Part shown: piece after piece, positions 46,777-59,138 of the stretch
How the letters are laid out: the number at the start of each line of letters is the position of its first letter
Numbering within the stretch: the stretch's first letter is position 1
Source: Climacium dendroides
Lineage: Eukaryota; Streptophyta; Bryopsida; Hypnales; Climaciaceae
NCBI GenBank assembly: GCA_950106755.1
Contig: OX467090.1
Span: forward strand, 14,135,489 to 14,199,488
Length of the DNA stretch: 64,000 bases
Direction of reading: 5' to 3'
The notes under the pieces: generated by a model
The model's database searches: none
Seen by the model: only the letters and a program-made list of their open reading frames with translations
Told to the model about the DNA's origin: nothing
Position numbers and translations under genes: made by a program

Positions 46777-47486
46777 AAATGCACCAAAGGTTCCTTTTCT
46801 TAGTTCCTCGCTACATCACATTAGGCATACTAGATTTGTACTAATTAATTCTAAAATAGGAAAATATTGTATATAAAACTTTAATTCATCCCATCAACTA
46901 AAAAATCCAAGATACTTATTTTGGGAATCTTATGCATACCTCCCCTCCAAAACTAAAAATTGGACAAATTAGAGTTTTCATATGATTTTCTTTAGCAATT
47001 ATGAATTTGTTATACTTTAGGCTTTTTGATCCAAATTTTAAAAAAATATAAAAATTCTCCTCTAATTTATTTTGGCAATTTTGAGCACGTCATACTTCAA
47101 GATTTTTGATGATTCAAATTTCAAAAAACTATGAAAAATTATCGTGTGATTTTCTTTCGCAATTTTGAGCATGTTATACTTTAAGCTTTTTGATCCAAAT
47201 TACAAAAAACTAAAAAAAATCTTCCTGGAGAAGTAAAATTTTATAATCCATTCAATTTACAAAAACTATGAAGAATCCCCCTAGAAAAATAAAATTTTAT
47301 AATCCTTCCAAATTTGAGATAAGATATCAAAAGATTCCATGGGACATTTCTATTCTTTATATTAGATGAATTATTAAGAAATTCAACATGACTTCTTCAT
47401 ATTTGGTTGAGACGGATAGTTCTTTAAGAGATATTCTTCATTGTATACCATGAGTGTAGGAGAAGGTACTCTTCAACTTAATATAT
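46777..47486. other. Intergenic AT-rich stretch with short local repeats, no gene seen
   Basis: Segments such as AATTTTGAGCA(C/T)GT(C/T)ATACTT and TTTTGATCCAAATT recur at about 47030-47200, suggesting an old local duplication with a period near 75 bp. Confidence 0.45.
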
Positions 47487-48610
47487 ATTAGTGTGCCCTA
47501 TCACCCTATGTCATTCCTACAACCAAAACAAAAGTAAAAATAATTTTTTAATTCATTAAAAGTTTGAAATTCAATAATTTTCATACCATAGTGTGAAAGC
47601 TCTTAGCAAAAGGGATGCATAGTCTTTGTTTCATGTCATTTAGACAAACAATGTGAAAGTCATTGAATTTCAAAGTTTTTATAAATTCAAAAATTGATTT
47701 AAATTATCTTTTATTCTCAAAAAATCATAACTTTCATGTTGCATGTCCAAGCATCACCAAACAAAGCTTTTGCACTCCTTCATGTCAATTTCGTGGCATT
47801 TGGACATACAATGTGAAAGTTAAAATTTCTAAAATTAAAAAAATTGAAAAAATTCATCTTTTATTTTGGAATAAAAAAAACTTTCATATGGTATGTTCAA
47901 ACATCACAAAACAAAGTCCTTGCACTCCTTTGTGCATAACGCTTTCTATTGGTATCAAAAACACTATTAGATGCCTCATGGTTTTTAAGATCATATATAA
48001 AAAAAAAAAACTAACTAACTTAAGGTATACTAGCATGCTACTTGTGTCGTTGCCACATTCAAAATAAGAGTAAAAATAATTTTCAATTTTTCAATTTTAT
48101 AAAAAAATTGAAATTTAATAATTTTCATACCCTATTGTAAGACGTTAAGTTCTTGGTATGCATAGAAAGCTTTATGCACAAAGGAATTGAAGGCCTTTGT
48201 TTTGTAGCAATTAAATATGCCATGTGAAATTTATGTTTTTCTTTAATTCAATTTTTTAATTAAAAAAATCATATTGTAGGTGAATAGGTCCAAATAGCAT
48301 GAAAAATGGCACAAACAAAAAGCTTTCTATACAAAGGAGTGCAAAGGCTTTGTTTTATGACATTTGGATCTATGATGTGAAAGTTATGATTTTTATAAAA
48401 TAAAAGATAATTTATTTCAATGTTTGGATTCATAAAGACTTTGAAATTCTATAACTTTCACACTATTTGTCCAAATGCCACGAAACAAAGTCTATGCATC
48501 CTTCCTTGCCAAGAGCTTTTAAGAGGTATTACAAAACACTATCCAACAGCTCATGGTTTAGATTTCAATTTATCAAACAAAATAAACAAAACAAACAACC
48601 TAATTTAAAG
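47487..48610. repeat. Cluster of ACTAGT-family modules in alternating orientation
   Basis: About eight copies of a 45-bp module occur in both orientations, for example near 47605, 47745, 47885, 48190, 48335 and 48460. Its plus form includes CCACGAAACAAAGTCTATGC. The left edge TTAGTGTGCCCTATCACC (47490) and an internal ACTTGTGTCGTTGCCACATT (48040) resemble the ACTAGTGTGCCCTGTGCCAT terminus. It looks like several small elements inserted into one another. The 134-codon frame at 47663-48067 is repeat-derived. Confidence 0.6.
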
Positions 48611-51538
48611 TGTAGAAGATTTATTCTATTTTTGAAAAATATAATTTGAAAAATGCTTTAAAAAAATTTATATAAAAAACATTGAAAAAATTCCAATAAT
48701 TTTAGAATTTATTTTTAAAATTTTTAGAATCATTTTCAAAAAATGTGCCTTACAAATAAAACACTTGTACATAACCCCACTCAAATCCCTTAGAAACAAA
48801 AGGTGTTCACATTTTTGTCTCACACTTTGTTGTGATTGTAGAAGGAGGTCCATAAAGAGTGTAGGCATTACAATCAAGCCTAGGATAGGTCTATAATGAT
48901 TGTGTGTGGTTTCTCAAATGGATTTCATTTTTTAAGGTAGGAAAATGTGACTACAAGTGAGTGATTTAAGGGCCTGTTGAGTAGTACTTTTGGACCACTA
49001 TTATGTGTATGTATGAAACATGAATGCTTCATTGAATTGTGAACACAAAATTCAAAATGACAATAAGAAAGAAGTGGTAAATATGAATTTTAGGGTACAC
49101 ATTTTTCTTGCTTGATTTATGACACTGCATTTAGGCATTATAAAACTTTCTTGAACATTCTCATCACCCTATTTATCTTTTTTGGGATTGTTCTGCTCTT
49201 TTTAGATGCACATGTTAATTCATTATTCGGTTAAAGTCTATGACCTCCAGTAGTGACCTACCAACTCTTCACTTCAAAAAATCGTATCTAATTCATTCTA
49301 ACTTAGAAAATTACAATTTAAACTGCAATTAGTTTCTTTTCCATTTGTCTATCTACCAAAAGAAAATTGGAAATCATTGGTTGGCTAGTTTCTTCAATTA
49401 ATTTGCTTTTTTCCTTAGATGTGCCATTCTTAAGCCTTCTATCTTATAGGGTGTTTATGGGATATTTTTGACTTCACTCTATAGGTACTTTTGTAATTTC
49501 AAAGTAAACCAATTAAAAAATTTACAATAATTATAATTTTAATCAAAAAATTATAATTTCATTTGGATTTGCTATGTGAAATGAGCATATACCTTTGAAA
49601 ATTATGTGCCTCTCTTGTAATTAGACCCAAGATATTTAGATTCCAAATCAAGGTGGTAATAGGCTTGTCTACCTTAAGCCTTGGAATGCATGTAAGGATG
49701 TTTTGTGTTCATTCCATGATTATAGAGGCCTATTGGATGGAAAAATTGAGTTTGACGGGTTTTTAAGGAGGTGCTTTGAGTACATTTTATTTCGTAACTT
49801 CAAGGTTTAGAGTGTTTTGAGGTCCCACAATTGACTATGAGAAAACAATATATCATAGCTCAATGTACTTATTGTATCTTGAAGAAGTTTCAATTGCACA
49901 ACACTCCCACAAAATTTCATCTTAAGATTATAATGGTTTAATTTGTCCAAGAATTGACCAAAATTTGCCAAAATGTCTTGCCAAAATAGAATACCTTGAT
50001 TTATCTTGGTAGTGAAAGTACCAAATTAGTGTCACTACAAAACCAATCCATAAAAAGCAACATAGGAAAACAATATTGTAGTCTTCATTAATATAAATAT
50101 GTTATGAATGCACTAGCATTGAAAAATGAGTATCACTAATAGGATGTAGTGGTCTTTAAATCCATTATTATTTACATAAGAGTAGTGAAAACATCTATAA
50201 TTTTTGGATGTGAAAGAATGTAAACTTGTGACAAGTTTTATGGTTTCTTGCAATCTTTGAATGAATTTTGGACATGCTTATCTAAAACCTATCATTTTTG
50301 AAGTCATTCAATGTATTCTATAAGTCACAAAATTTTCAAAATTTGATTTTCAAAATAAAAAACAAAGGAAAATTTCATATTATATACTATATACAAAATT
50401 AGCTCATAAAACCTAAAATTTCTCTAAGAGTGTTGTTTGTGATAGTATAAAATATAATGGAGTAAGAACTAAGAGATTGTGGTTTTAGGCTAAAGTTCAA
50501 ATTACAATAAAATATTCAACTTTAGGAATTTTTCAAATTTTCAGATTTGAATAGAAACACTTAAATGAATTTATTTCAATAGTCAGGCTAAATTTTAAAA
50601 AAAACATCATTTTTATGGTTCAAATTCACATCAAGAGCCAAGAGCTTGAAGTTGCCAAAATATACTTACATAGTGAAAAAGCCAAAATATACCACCATGA
50701 TGAAATATCCAATTCCATTCATTTAAATGTACTCAACATCTTTTTAATTAAAAGAAGATGACAAATTCATTTTTTTCCATCCAATAGCCTCCCTAAAATC
50801 ATCCAATAAACACAAAATAGTATGCATTTCAATATTTGAGCTTCAATTTCACTTATAACTACATTTTGACATTCAAAATGTTTTCTTTTGCAATTTTAAA
50901 AAAGCTAACAAAATAAAGCTTCTAAAGTGTAATTTCTACTCCACTTAATTTTTTTTGTGAAAATCCTCAAAATAAGCATATTATTGAAGTTCAAAGTTAA
51001 GGATCTATAACCACATTTCTAAATACAGAATAGAAGATACAAAGTCAAGGACTTTTAAGTTTGACTACACAAGTCATGGGTTCTATCTGTGAGGGGTTAA
51101 TGAGTTATGTAGCAACAAAAGAATTTCAAACACATTTGAGATAAGGGATATTCTTAGCCATTCCTCAGCACTTGAGGCTTAAGGTTGAGCAACAATTTCA
51201 CAGAAGTAATAAAATAAGTAAATGTGCATGGCTACAAATCTCAACATTTGACCCTATGAAGGGAGGTAGCAAGATGCAAGGAAGACCTTTCATAAAAGTG
51301 GGACTGTAGGTTAGCGAAGTAAAAGACTCACTAAATACATTTGTTTAGGAAGCACAATCAACAGAGCAATTGCTTGATGTGGCTCCCAAGTTGTCAAAAA
51401 ATTAGTGCTGGTCAAGCCAGCACGATTTTTTCCTCAGCTTCTGGATCCCAAGGTTCAAGGCAGCCAAATACGCAACCGCAATAGGACAACCACCCTGTGA
51501 CATACTTAAATAAATTCCATAAGGAGACGATTGAGAAG
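48611..51538. other. Intergenic AT-rich stretch, no gene seen
   Basis: About 2.9 kb without a recognisable gene or clean transposon end. The final 300 bp (51240-51538) become less AT-rich and probably include the 3' untranslated region of the folylpolyglutamate synthase gene. Confidence 0.45.
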
Positions 51539-54500
51539 TCAATGCTTGAGAAGTCTCAAGAGGTCACCCACCAGATACAATGAGCCTGTTACGAGCACCT
51601 GCGCACCAACACGACAAGAACTTAGCGATTTTAAGATTAGTCCAGGTTGTAAGAACAATGCCAAACATCCAGTGAATCAAACTTTCAAATTTTATAGAGA
51701 ACTAAAATCTGTACCTTAAATCAAACAAGACGAAACCAAAGAGCCAGATAAAGATTTGTAATGAAGCAGCAAGTGTGGCTCTCAGGCTACACAAAATTTT
51801 AGATAAATACTCTAAGACCTCGCCCATACCAACCAAGCAGCGCCAATTAGCTCACCGAAATTATTTGCTTAATGCTTGCACTTCCCACGTTGTGTCGGTT
51901 AGCAATTTGGTGCTAAGTCCTGCTGACTAACTTGCAATGACTCTACATTCCTAATCAATGACTTAAACTTGCAATGACTTAACTGACTTAAAGCAATCAA
52001 CTGACTTGCAATGATTTAACTCTCTAAGTTTAAGAAGTAAAATTAATTGTGCTTATAACAATGGTTTTAAGAGCTAAACCGACCACCACCAATTCAGTGG
52101 CCACAGTTAGCCAAACTCCTTGCAAGTGCAAACACCAAAAAACTAACGTCCAGCTAGCTAATGAACCTTAACACCGCAGATAGCTAATTGGCGCTCGTTG
52201 GTTGGGGCAGGCAGGGCCATGGTGAGCACTATAGACATCAGCCCTGTAATAAACTTCAGGATTTAGGGTTTGGGGGTGTGAAGGAACCCTTCATTATTGG
52301 TACCTGAATCCGGAGCTGAGGATGGTGGTTAGAGCAGTTGCGGAAAAATTCCACAGCAGTTGGCAGTGATCGCAATACTGCACTTGATGGACCTAATACA
52401 CTCCCAGGTTGCGGCTGGCCAGCCCAGGTGTTCTTCAAACTAGAAAGAAGCTCTACGTGGGGCTCTCGTCTTTCCTCCTGAGCAAGAGAAGCAACACCGG
52501 ATCCACCTGCTCATTCACAGAGAATTCGGTCAAGTTGTGAACTGGAACCAGCTGATGACTAAGTTCATGTAAAGTCAAAGTACATGAGAGACAAGAGAAC
52601 AGGTATGAGGATAATTTTAAGTAACCTTATAGTTCCTGCAATTGAACTGAACCAACTTAGAATTACTCAAGGAACAACATTCTTTCCGTTGTACATTCAG
52701 GGAGTTGTTTTTCAGCGTTGCAAGCAAAGTCTTTCAAAACCTGCGGAGTACTACCTGTAAGGTTCTTTTGCCGTATGGATTCCCAATGCCGCTGCAACAC
52801 TTCCTGCCACGTTGTATCTTGGGTAGCAGAAGGTAGGAATTGGGGTGTATCTACGGATATATAGCTAGAGTAAGGGGGCACAAAGAAAGCTGCATGGAGG
52901 GGGAACCCTGCGAATGAAGACCACCAACACTCAGCATTCCAAATTATATGAGAACATATATTTCACATAGCAGCTAATTGAGATTAGGAAAGCATACCAT
53001 TTCGAGAACATAAGTTGACGACAGGTTGCAGGAGAACAACAGGATCACGCTTCGGCATGCAGTTGAATAAAAGAACCTATCATTTACACAAAACACAACT
53101 CAGACAAGCCACAAGACTTCCATAAGACTCGAGGACATTGCTGAAGCACAAAATGTTGTCAATACCGCCTAAAAAGTGTAGCCTTCAGACCAAAAATTAA
53201 TACATTTTGGAGCAGGGAATGAATAGTGCAAAGTCTTAGCCTTTATAAGACCAAGATTTCATGGTTCTGAAATAATCGATCTCATTGATTGTCTTGAGAA
53301 AAGTATAACCCAAGCATGGTCAAATTTTAGATCACCAGAATCAGTGAAGAATATTACAAGTGCTGGTCAAAAACAACAAAAATCGGAAAAGAGAAAGTCA
53401 TCTTAAGACACACTCAAAAGTGCTAAAGAATCATGAAGCTCAATTTGGGTTCTTGGTCCTTAAGGGGTTAGCCAGTCTTTCATACTTACCCTTCTCACCA
53501 TAGTCTCTCTAGGATTCCACTTCTCTCCATCAGCATCCAGGATTGAAATATGAGAGCTGTTTCTCGGTTCTGGTGCTTTGGAACTTTCTTCAGACTTTAT
53601 TGTTGAACAAAACCAATGTGCACAAGCTTCCATGCTTTCAGGACTGTGAGCTCCATCCAAATAGAATGACAAGCGTCCTGATGGATCGTGGATCACTTCA
53701 GCTCTGCCTGCCCATTTGGTCAATTGGAGGCCCTTGACAAACGAGTCTGGCAATCGTCCACTGCTTAGAACCTGCCAAAACCCCTTTATAAGCCGCTATC
53801 TTGCAACCATGCCCAATGAACGTTCTAATATTTCCTAAAACACTAAAGAAAGTCCTAAAATAATCTGTGCAGCATCCCCCTCTGTAAGAATATTGAAAAT
53901 TTTCAAATTCTCTAAGATAACGTTATATAGGTTATAACATCAATATAGGACAGAGTGGCGACAGGTACAAAAGACCATAGAGTGACCTTCTGAAGACCAT
54001 AAGTGTGCTCAGACGGAGGCCTTTTCATCACCCACTGCTTGCACAATGCAACGGCTAAAGCTGCATTGATACGTTGGTGTTCACCACCCAATCCAAGTTG
54101 TAAGTCGTGCAATCCATACGTTTCAAGTGGAGGAACTTCCTCTAAAGTTATCTGCAAGCAGGTATGGGAGAAATTAGAAATTTCAACAAATCTCACAAGG
54201 TTATGCATCGATATAAAGAGCAGGTAATCATCTCCAGAATAGCGAACACCCTTAATTCATAACCAATACATACAGCAAATCATTCCAGTCTCCATCCACA
54301 CCAACCTAACTATACTCAGTCGCGATAGGGCAAATAAGAACTCGGTGAACTACAACATCCTGCCAGAGAGTAATTAATTCCATCCTGGTTTATTAAGAGA
54401 CTCCAAAGAACAAATGTTGACTAGCATTTGTAGAAGAACTTGCCAAAAATACAGTAGAAAAGGACGGCGAAAATTTACCCCTAGCTCACTAGCCCTCTTT

Positions 54501-57500
54501 TGAAGGGAACCCATTGCGTCTTCTTTTTGAGGAGCAGTGAAAGCTGGAACACCCGCCTTCATGCAAGAAGCTTAAAAATTAGGCTTGGATTTAAAAACAG
54601 CGACAACTGATTTCCCATGCTCCACAAACCAAACACATAAAAGCATAAGCAGCTAGCATTGATTCACGCCTGTGCTAGCATTTGCAATTCTTAAATGTAT
54701 TAGTTTACCTAGAAGCAACTGAAACAAGTGGCTAAGCGGAAGTGCCTCTACCCCAAATTGGGTGTATAATTTTCCTGTCTCTCCAGTACAACTCAGTGTG
54801 ATCCTCACTCATTGAAAATTTCAGAAACCCAGTTTGACAATCTCAGAACATCACGATTATTATACCCACATGGCACGATTGAGTAGATATAAGAAATTCA
54901 ATCTTCGGAATCATACACCCCAACGAGCTCCTACTGCTTTTTTAATACGTCTCATTTTCATCAGCTATAAGAAATATCGGCATTTTCAAACTATTGCTTA
55001 GTCTCTCTCCTTGGGGTAGAGACAATAAATACCCAATCAAAAACTCCCTGCGTAGAGTTATCACAAAAGGATCGCACCGCATTACAACAAATCACGCCAT
55101 ACACAGAAAAGAAATAATTCAAGAAAGCATAATACCTTAAAGATGCCAGCTTTCTCCCATGCAATTTTCGCCAATGTGTTCCCTAAATACAAAACGCATC
55201 AATTCAGAATTCAACATCTACAAGTAGAATTAAGTTTTGGTCTGCAATAATGTTTTGAAAATCATCCGGTTTCGCATTTCTAGCTGAACCAATCCATGGC
55301 TCACTTTCAAGAAGGTCATCTGAGCCTAATATATTCGTCCCTTCAAATATACATAAAATATTCCAGTCGAGGCAAATGTTTAAATACCGAGTAACTCCAT
55401 ATGGTCAAATCCAAGGGATGCGATGCCACAAGCCACCGGAGCCTTAACCTGGAACAAAAAGGTTTGCTTGCGGTTACAATCAATAAGCAACGTACAATAT
55501 GAACTAGATAGATGCGGCAAAAAACACACAGAGTATACGACTCAGATACACGGAGAAAATAGGAGGGAATTAAATGTTTGCACTCAAAACCAGGTCTCAG
55601 CTGGATTAGCCATGCAAGTTGCATGGATTGAGGTATCAATAACAAAGAATTCATATCATAGAACAAATTTTTTGAGCTTACAACATTGGTTGCGTCCAGA
55701 CGGCCTCCAAGGCCTACTTCCAAGATTGCAACATCCACCTGCAAAGGAGTAAATAAAAGGTTACCTGCCACTCGAGGTGGCAATAAAAAGGGCAACCCCT
55801 GTTGAAAAGTTATCTGAAAGGTTGAAGAAAAACAAAACAGGAGTGATTTCTGATATCTCACTGTCTTCACAGTTTGAATTTCTCAGACGGCAATTAATTT
55901 CATCAGATGCCCACCGTGCAGACCTGGCGTTCTACAGGGTATGGGAGGCAGCGAAGTCGAATCTAATTAATTAGACCTTAAGCCCAACTGCGTCCACGGC
56001 CAAGCGATTGTTCCGGCCTTTTAACAAGCCCTACTTGTTTCGTACGGTAGGATAAGGGTCCTCAAACACCCTAAAGCCGGGATCAGGGTCTTCATCTGCG
56101 AGGTCTTCAGGTCGAGTTTCCTCTCCGGGTCCTCTATACAACAACCTAGCCATTTCTGGCAACATTGAGTGACTAAACAAGATAAATAAAAACATGATCC
56201 AAACCCAAAGCTAGATTTTGAACCAACCTTTTCAGCAACGAAAATGCGGAGGCTCAACAGAGTGCAGAATCGAAAGAAGCCTGGCAACTTCTCGTTATCA
56301 GCCTGCAAAACCAACGAATCACAAATAAATGATAGTTCATTGAACACAAGGCAATCATATTAAAGACAGCTAAAGCGCGAGGCAAACTGTATGCAACTTC
56401 AAAAAGGGATAACAACCAAGAAAAAAGTCTGCAATAAACCTACAGAAACAGTCCCATCATCAGTGATTACTTGGAATCCAAAAATCCCAGTTAAACGAAG
56501 CAAACTGACACTGTACCTTGAGACGATCCCAACACCACCAAAAGTGATCAACAAATATGTCCTTCGATATCTCCTCACTGTCAAGCATATTTCCAAACTG
56601 AAGCATTACACGTTATAACACCATAATTGAGTCATTCACAACAAACATTGTATGATAGGTTCTCCCACCAGAAATAAAACAAAGACTTAATATCATCTTC
56701 CGACAATAGGATAAGTGCTTTTAAAACAAAGACATGATTTGGACTTATATGATCACCAAACATCGACCTGGATGTGGAACTATATATCCTGATGTACATC
56801 TACTCATCACTCAGTTCAGAATTGGGATAAGAATCTGTCAAGCCCGTCCTAACATCTCTTGATGCAGCAATGCAATTTGTATATATCAAAGATATTCTAA
56901 CCCGACATCAGGATTGAACATTTCTTTCAAGTACATAAAAACTTAACACCGATCTTCTAAAAGAGAAATGCAAACACTAACCCGTTCAACCGAAAGCGCT
57001 CCCGGACATCAAGGAGATGAGGTGAAGTGAAGAGACCAGTTCGAAAGCCAGATTCCCTCAATATTCTTTCTGCGAATGCACACGTGGATCCCTGCACCAC
57101 CATGAGCATATCATTTGATGACTATTACTCGCATTGCCCACAAAAAAAGTGAAATCCCTTTGATAGTGCAATACAAAGGGCTCTTTTCTCAGTGGCATTG
57201 AAAAGTTGAACGCAAAAGCTCAAAGCTTTCGGTTACAAATGTCAATCGCATTATCATGGATAAAACTGACTTCTGCAAAGGGTGCATCATATCAAGCCTC
57301 ATAAAAATAAAGTACCTTTCCTTTTGTTCCTGCAACGTGAATTACGCTCAGATTTGCAATAGCATCCTGAAGTTCCAGTACCTGCTATCAACAAGCCTTC
57401 ACAAATAAGCCCGCACTCAAACGAGAGAGTAGTTCTTTCAAATGAAAATCAAAGGATTCCACCCTAATGAACCCATCCCCAGTTTCCAGCTAACAGGGAT

Positions 57501-58468
57501 CCCAATCACAAAAACACGAGGGTATTATACTATTAGTCCTCATAGCTATGTCAAGTTATAACGAAGTCCTTTGATGTCAACACCAGCTAAAACCTAAAGT
57601 CGAGAGAAAATTCCAAACCCAAGCGTCTCTGGTACAACTATTACGCTAAGTACTTGATTAGCCAGACATCGACTAATAGAGATTACTGCAACACCTCAAA
57701 CTTGAACACAATGACTATATTGTAAGCCACCTTAACATACACATAAATTTGTATCGCTATTAGGTCATCTGCCGACAAAACATTGAAACATCAAAAGTTT
57801 TGCATACAGTATCCAAATAACACATTTCTCGGAATCCTCTTGAAACACAAAAAATTAAAATGATAAATAGTAGTAACTACGCTCAGAATGTTACCTTATC
57901 TTCCGCACCTCAAATCACTAAACAAGAATCTCAACACGATTTCATGACCAATCCACCAAATGCAGGGTGACAAAATTTAGACGACGGCGATTTCCACTAG
58001 AAGCTGGGAAACTCATTGGCACCAGAAGAAAACGGACAGTTTCTCGTAAAGATTTTCTCGAACTTTCTTTTACAATATGAAGCTAGGGCGAGGAAACTCC
58101 AACAGCCAGAGTGCGACCAATCCACCAAGTCCAGGGAGAAAATATTCTTAGGACAGCGATTTCCAGTAGAAGCTTTGAAATTGTGTCAATACCATGACAA
58201 CAAAAATGCAAAGCTATTTTTGAAGATTTTCATATTTTTCTTAAATATAAATATGAAGCTACAGTGTGGAAACTACAACAGACAAGCAGAAACGAACCTC
58301 GATGCAATGGAAGAGGGCCTGGAAATGAGCGACGTAATTCAGCGCCCCGGTGGAAGGGCAAGTCGGTGGCATGTCGGCCTTGCGCGTGATCAGCGTGTTC
58401 ATCGCCGCGATTGCATCTTCGAACGTCCTGGCACTCGGCTGCAACACAACTGCCCCGACATCCGCCAT
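51539..58468 (-). CDS. FPGS: Folylpolyglutamate synthase (tetrahydrofolate synthase family)
   Basis: This enzyme adds glutamates to tetrahydrofolates with ATP, which retains folate cofactors in the cell. Inferred exons (minus): 58468-58298, 57381-57316, 57091-56982, 56577-56517, 56302-56228, 55738-55682, 55448-55388, 55182-55136, 54556-54479, 54151-53987, 53771-53490, 53076-52998, 52907-52741, 52477-52304, 51598-51539, giving about 550 residues. Motifs in order are the ATP loop [11 protein letters not shown] (residues 72-82, split by intron 2), [107 protein letters not shown], and the C-terminal [17 protein letters not shown]. Length fits plant enzymes. No clear organelle transit peptide precedes MADVGAVV, so this form may be cytosolic. 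The least certain border is the donor after exon 13 (52741), where a stop follows if it is not spliced. Confidence 0.93.
57790..57880. mobile_element. MITE remnant in intron 1 of FPGS
   Basis: The words TTTTGCATACAGTATCCAAA and TAACACATTTCTCGGAATCC match the interior of the AGGTAGGTACACCC MITE (compare 11495 and 19156). Neither terminal repeat remains. Confidence 0.5.
57947..58280. repeat. Tandem duplication of about 167 bp in intron 1 of FPGS
   Basis: Two units start with GACCAATCCACCAA (57947 and 58114). Both contain GGCGATTTCCACTAGAAGCT-like and AAGATTTTC...AATATGAAGCTA words. They lie next to exon 1, and the second ends about 18 bp before its splice donor (minus strand). Confidence 0.68.
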
Positions 58469-58938
58469 TCTCGCAATGCGCTTCTCAATAACAAAAATGA
58501 TGGACACACACCACGCCTCTCGCCCTCGCCTTAGCTCTCACGGACGCCCCCGTCCTTCCCCTGGTGTCGTCGTCACCGTTCAAAACTCTGTCGCGAAAGC
58601 ATGAATTCCTCTAATGGAAGAAGATCTTGAAAAATGTGGTTTCCAAGTGCTTCTAAACCGTCAAAGGTAAGGAAAAATTCGTAAAAGAGAGAGTGAGGAC
58701 TCAGGGAACGGGAGAGAAGAATGGCGCCATTGATGGCGCCCTCGCATTCGTGAATTGAGAGTAAAATCGATCGCTCTGGTGTGCACAACGGCTGCTCTCC
58801 GTCCTCCACAGACAAAGGAAGGTTTGATCCGTGGAGAACTTGGGATTGGTAGATCTGGAATCCGGTCGTGTGATTCGTAGATTCTCCGGAGGCGCACGTA
58901 GATTTAGTGATTGTTCATTTGGCAATGACCTCTAGTTA
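58469..58938 (-). promoter_or_regulatory. Upstream region of FPGS
   Basis: This GC-richer leader and promoter lies between the FPGS start codon and the MITE at 58939. An in-frame TGA about 75 nt upstream of the ATG on the minus strand closes the coding frame. Reading frames on both strands here lack homology signals. The MITE lies only about 470 bp upstream of the start and could affect expression. Confidence 0.45.
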
Positions 58939-59138
58939 AGGTTAGTGTACCCAAGAGACTCACTTTCTACATATGATAGTCATTTCAAAACTTGAATGTA
59001 GATAAACTGTAGATAGCTTATTTTCATTAACCAAAATAATAAGATATTTGTAGTTGACCTACATTTACATTCTAGAATCATTACTTTACTTAAAAAGTAA
59101 CACCATTGGGTACATTGATGCCATTGGGTGCTCCTACC
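58939..59138. mobile_element. MITE, family AGGTAGGAGCACCCAATGG, copy 3
   Basis: The left end is shortened (AGGTTAGTGTACCCAAGAGA). The right end CCATTGGGTGCTCCTACCT is intact. The interior matches 33387-33596, including AGTCATTTCAAAACTTGAAT and GTAGATAAACTGTAGATA. TTA lies outside both ends, and the right terminus abuts the next element. Confidence 0.77.

Noticed and set aside
47663..48067. 134-codon plus-strand frame
   Set aside because: It is made of alternating copies of a transposon core module, so the repeated peptide words come from the repeats.
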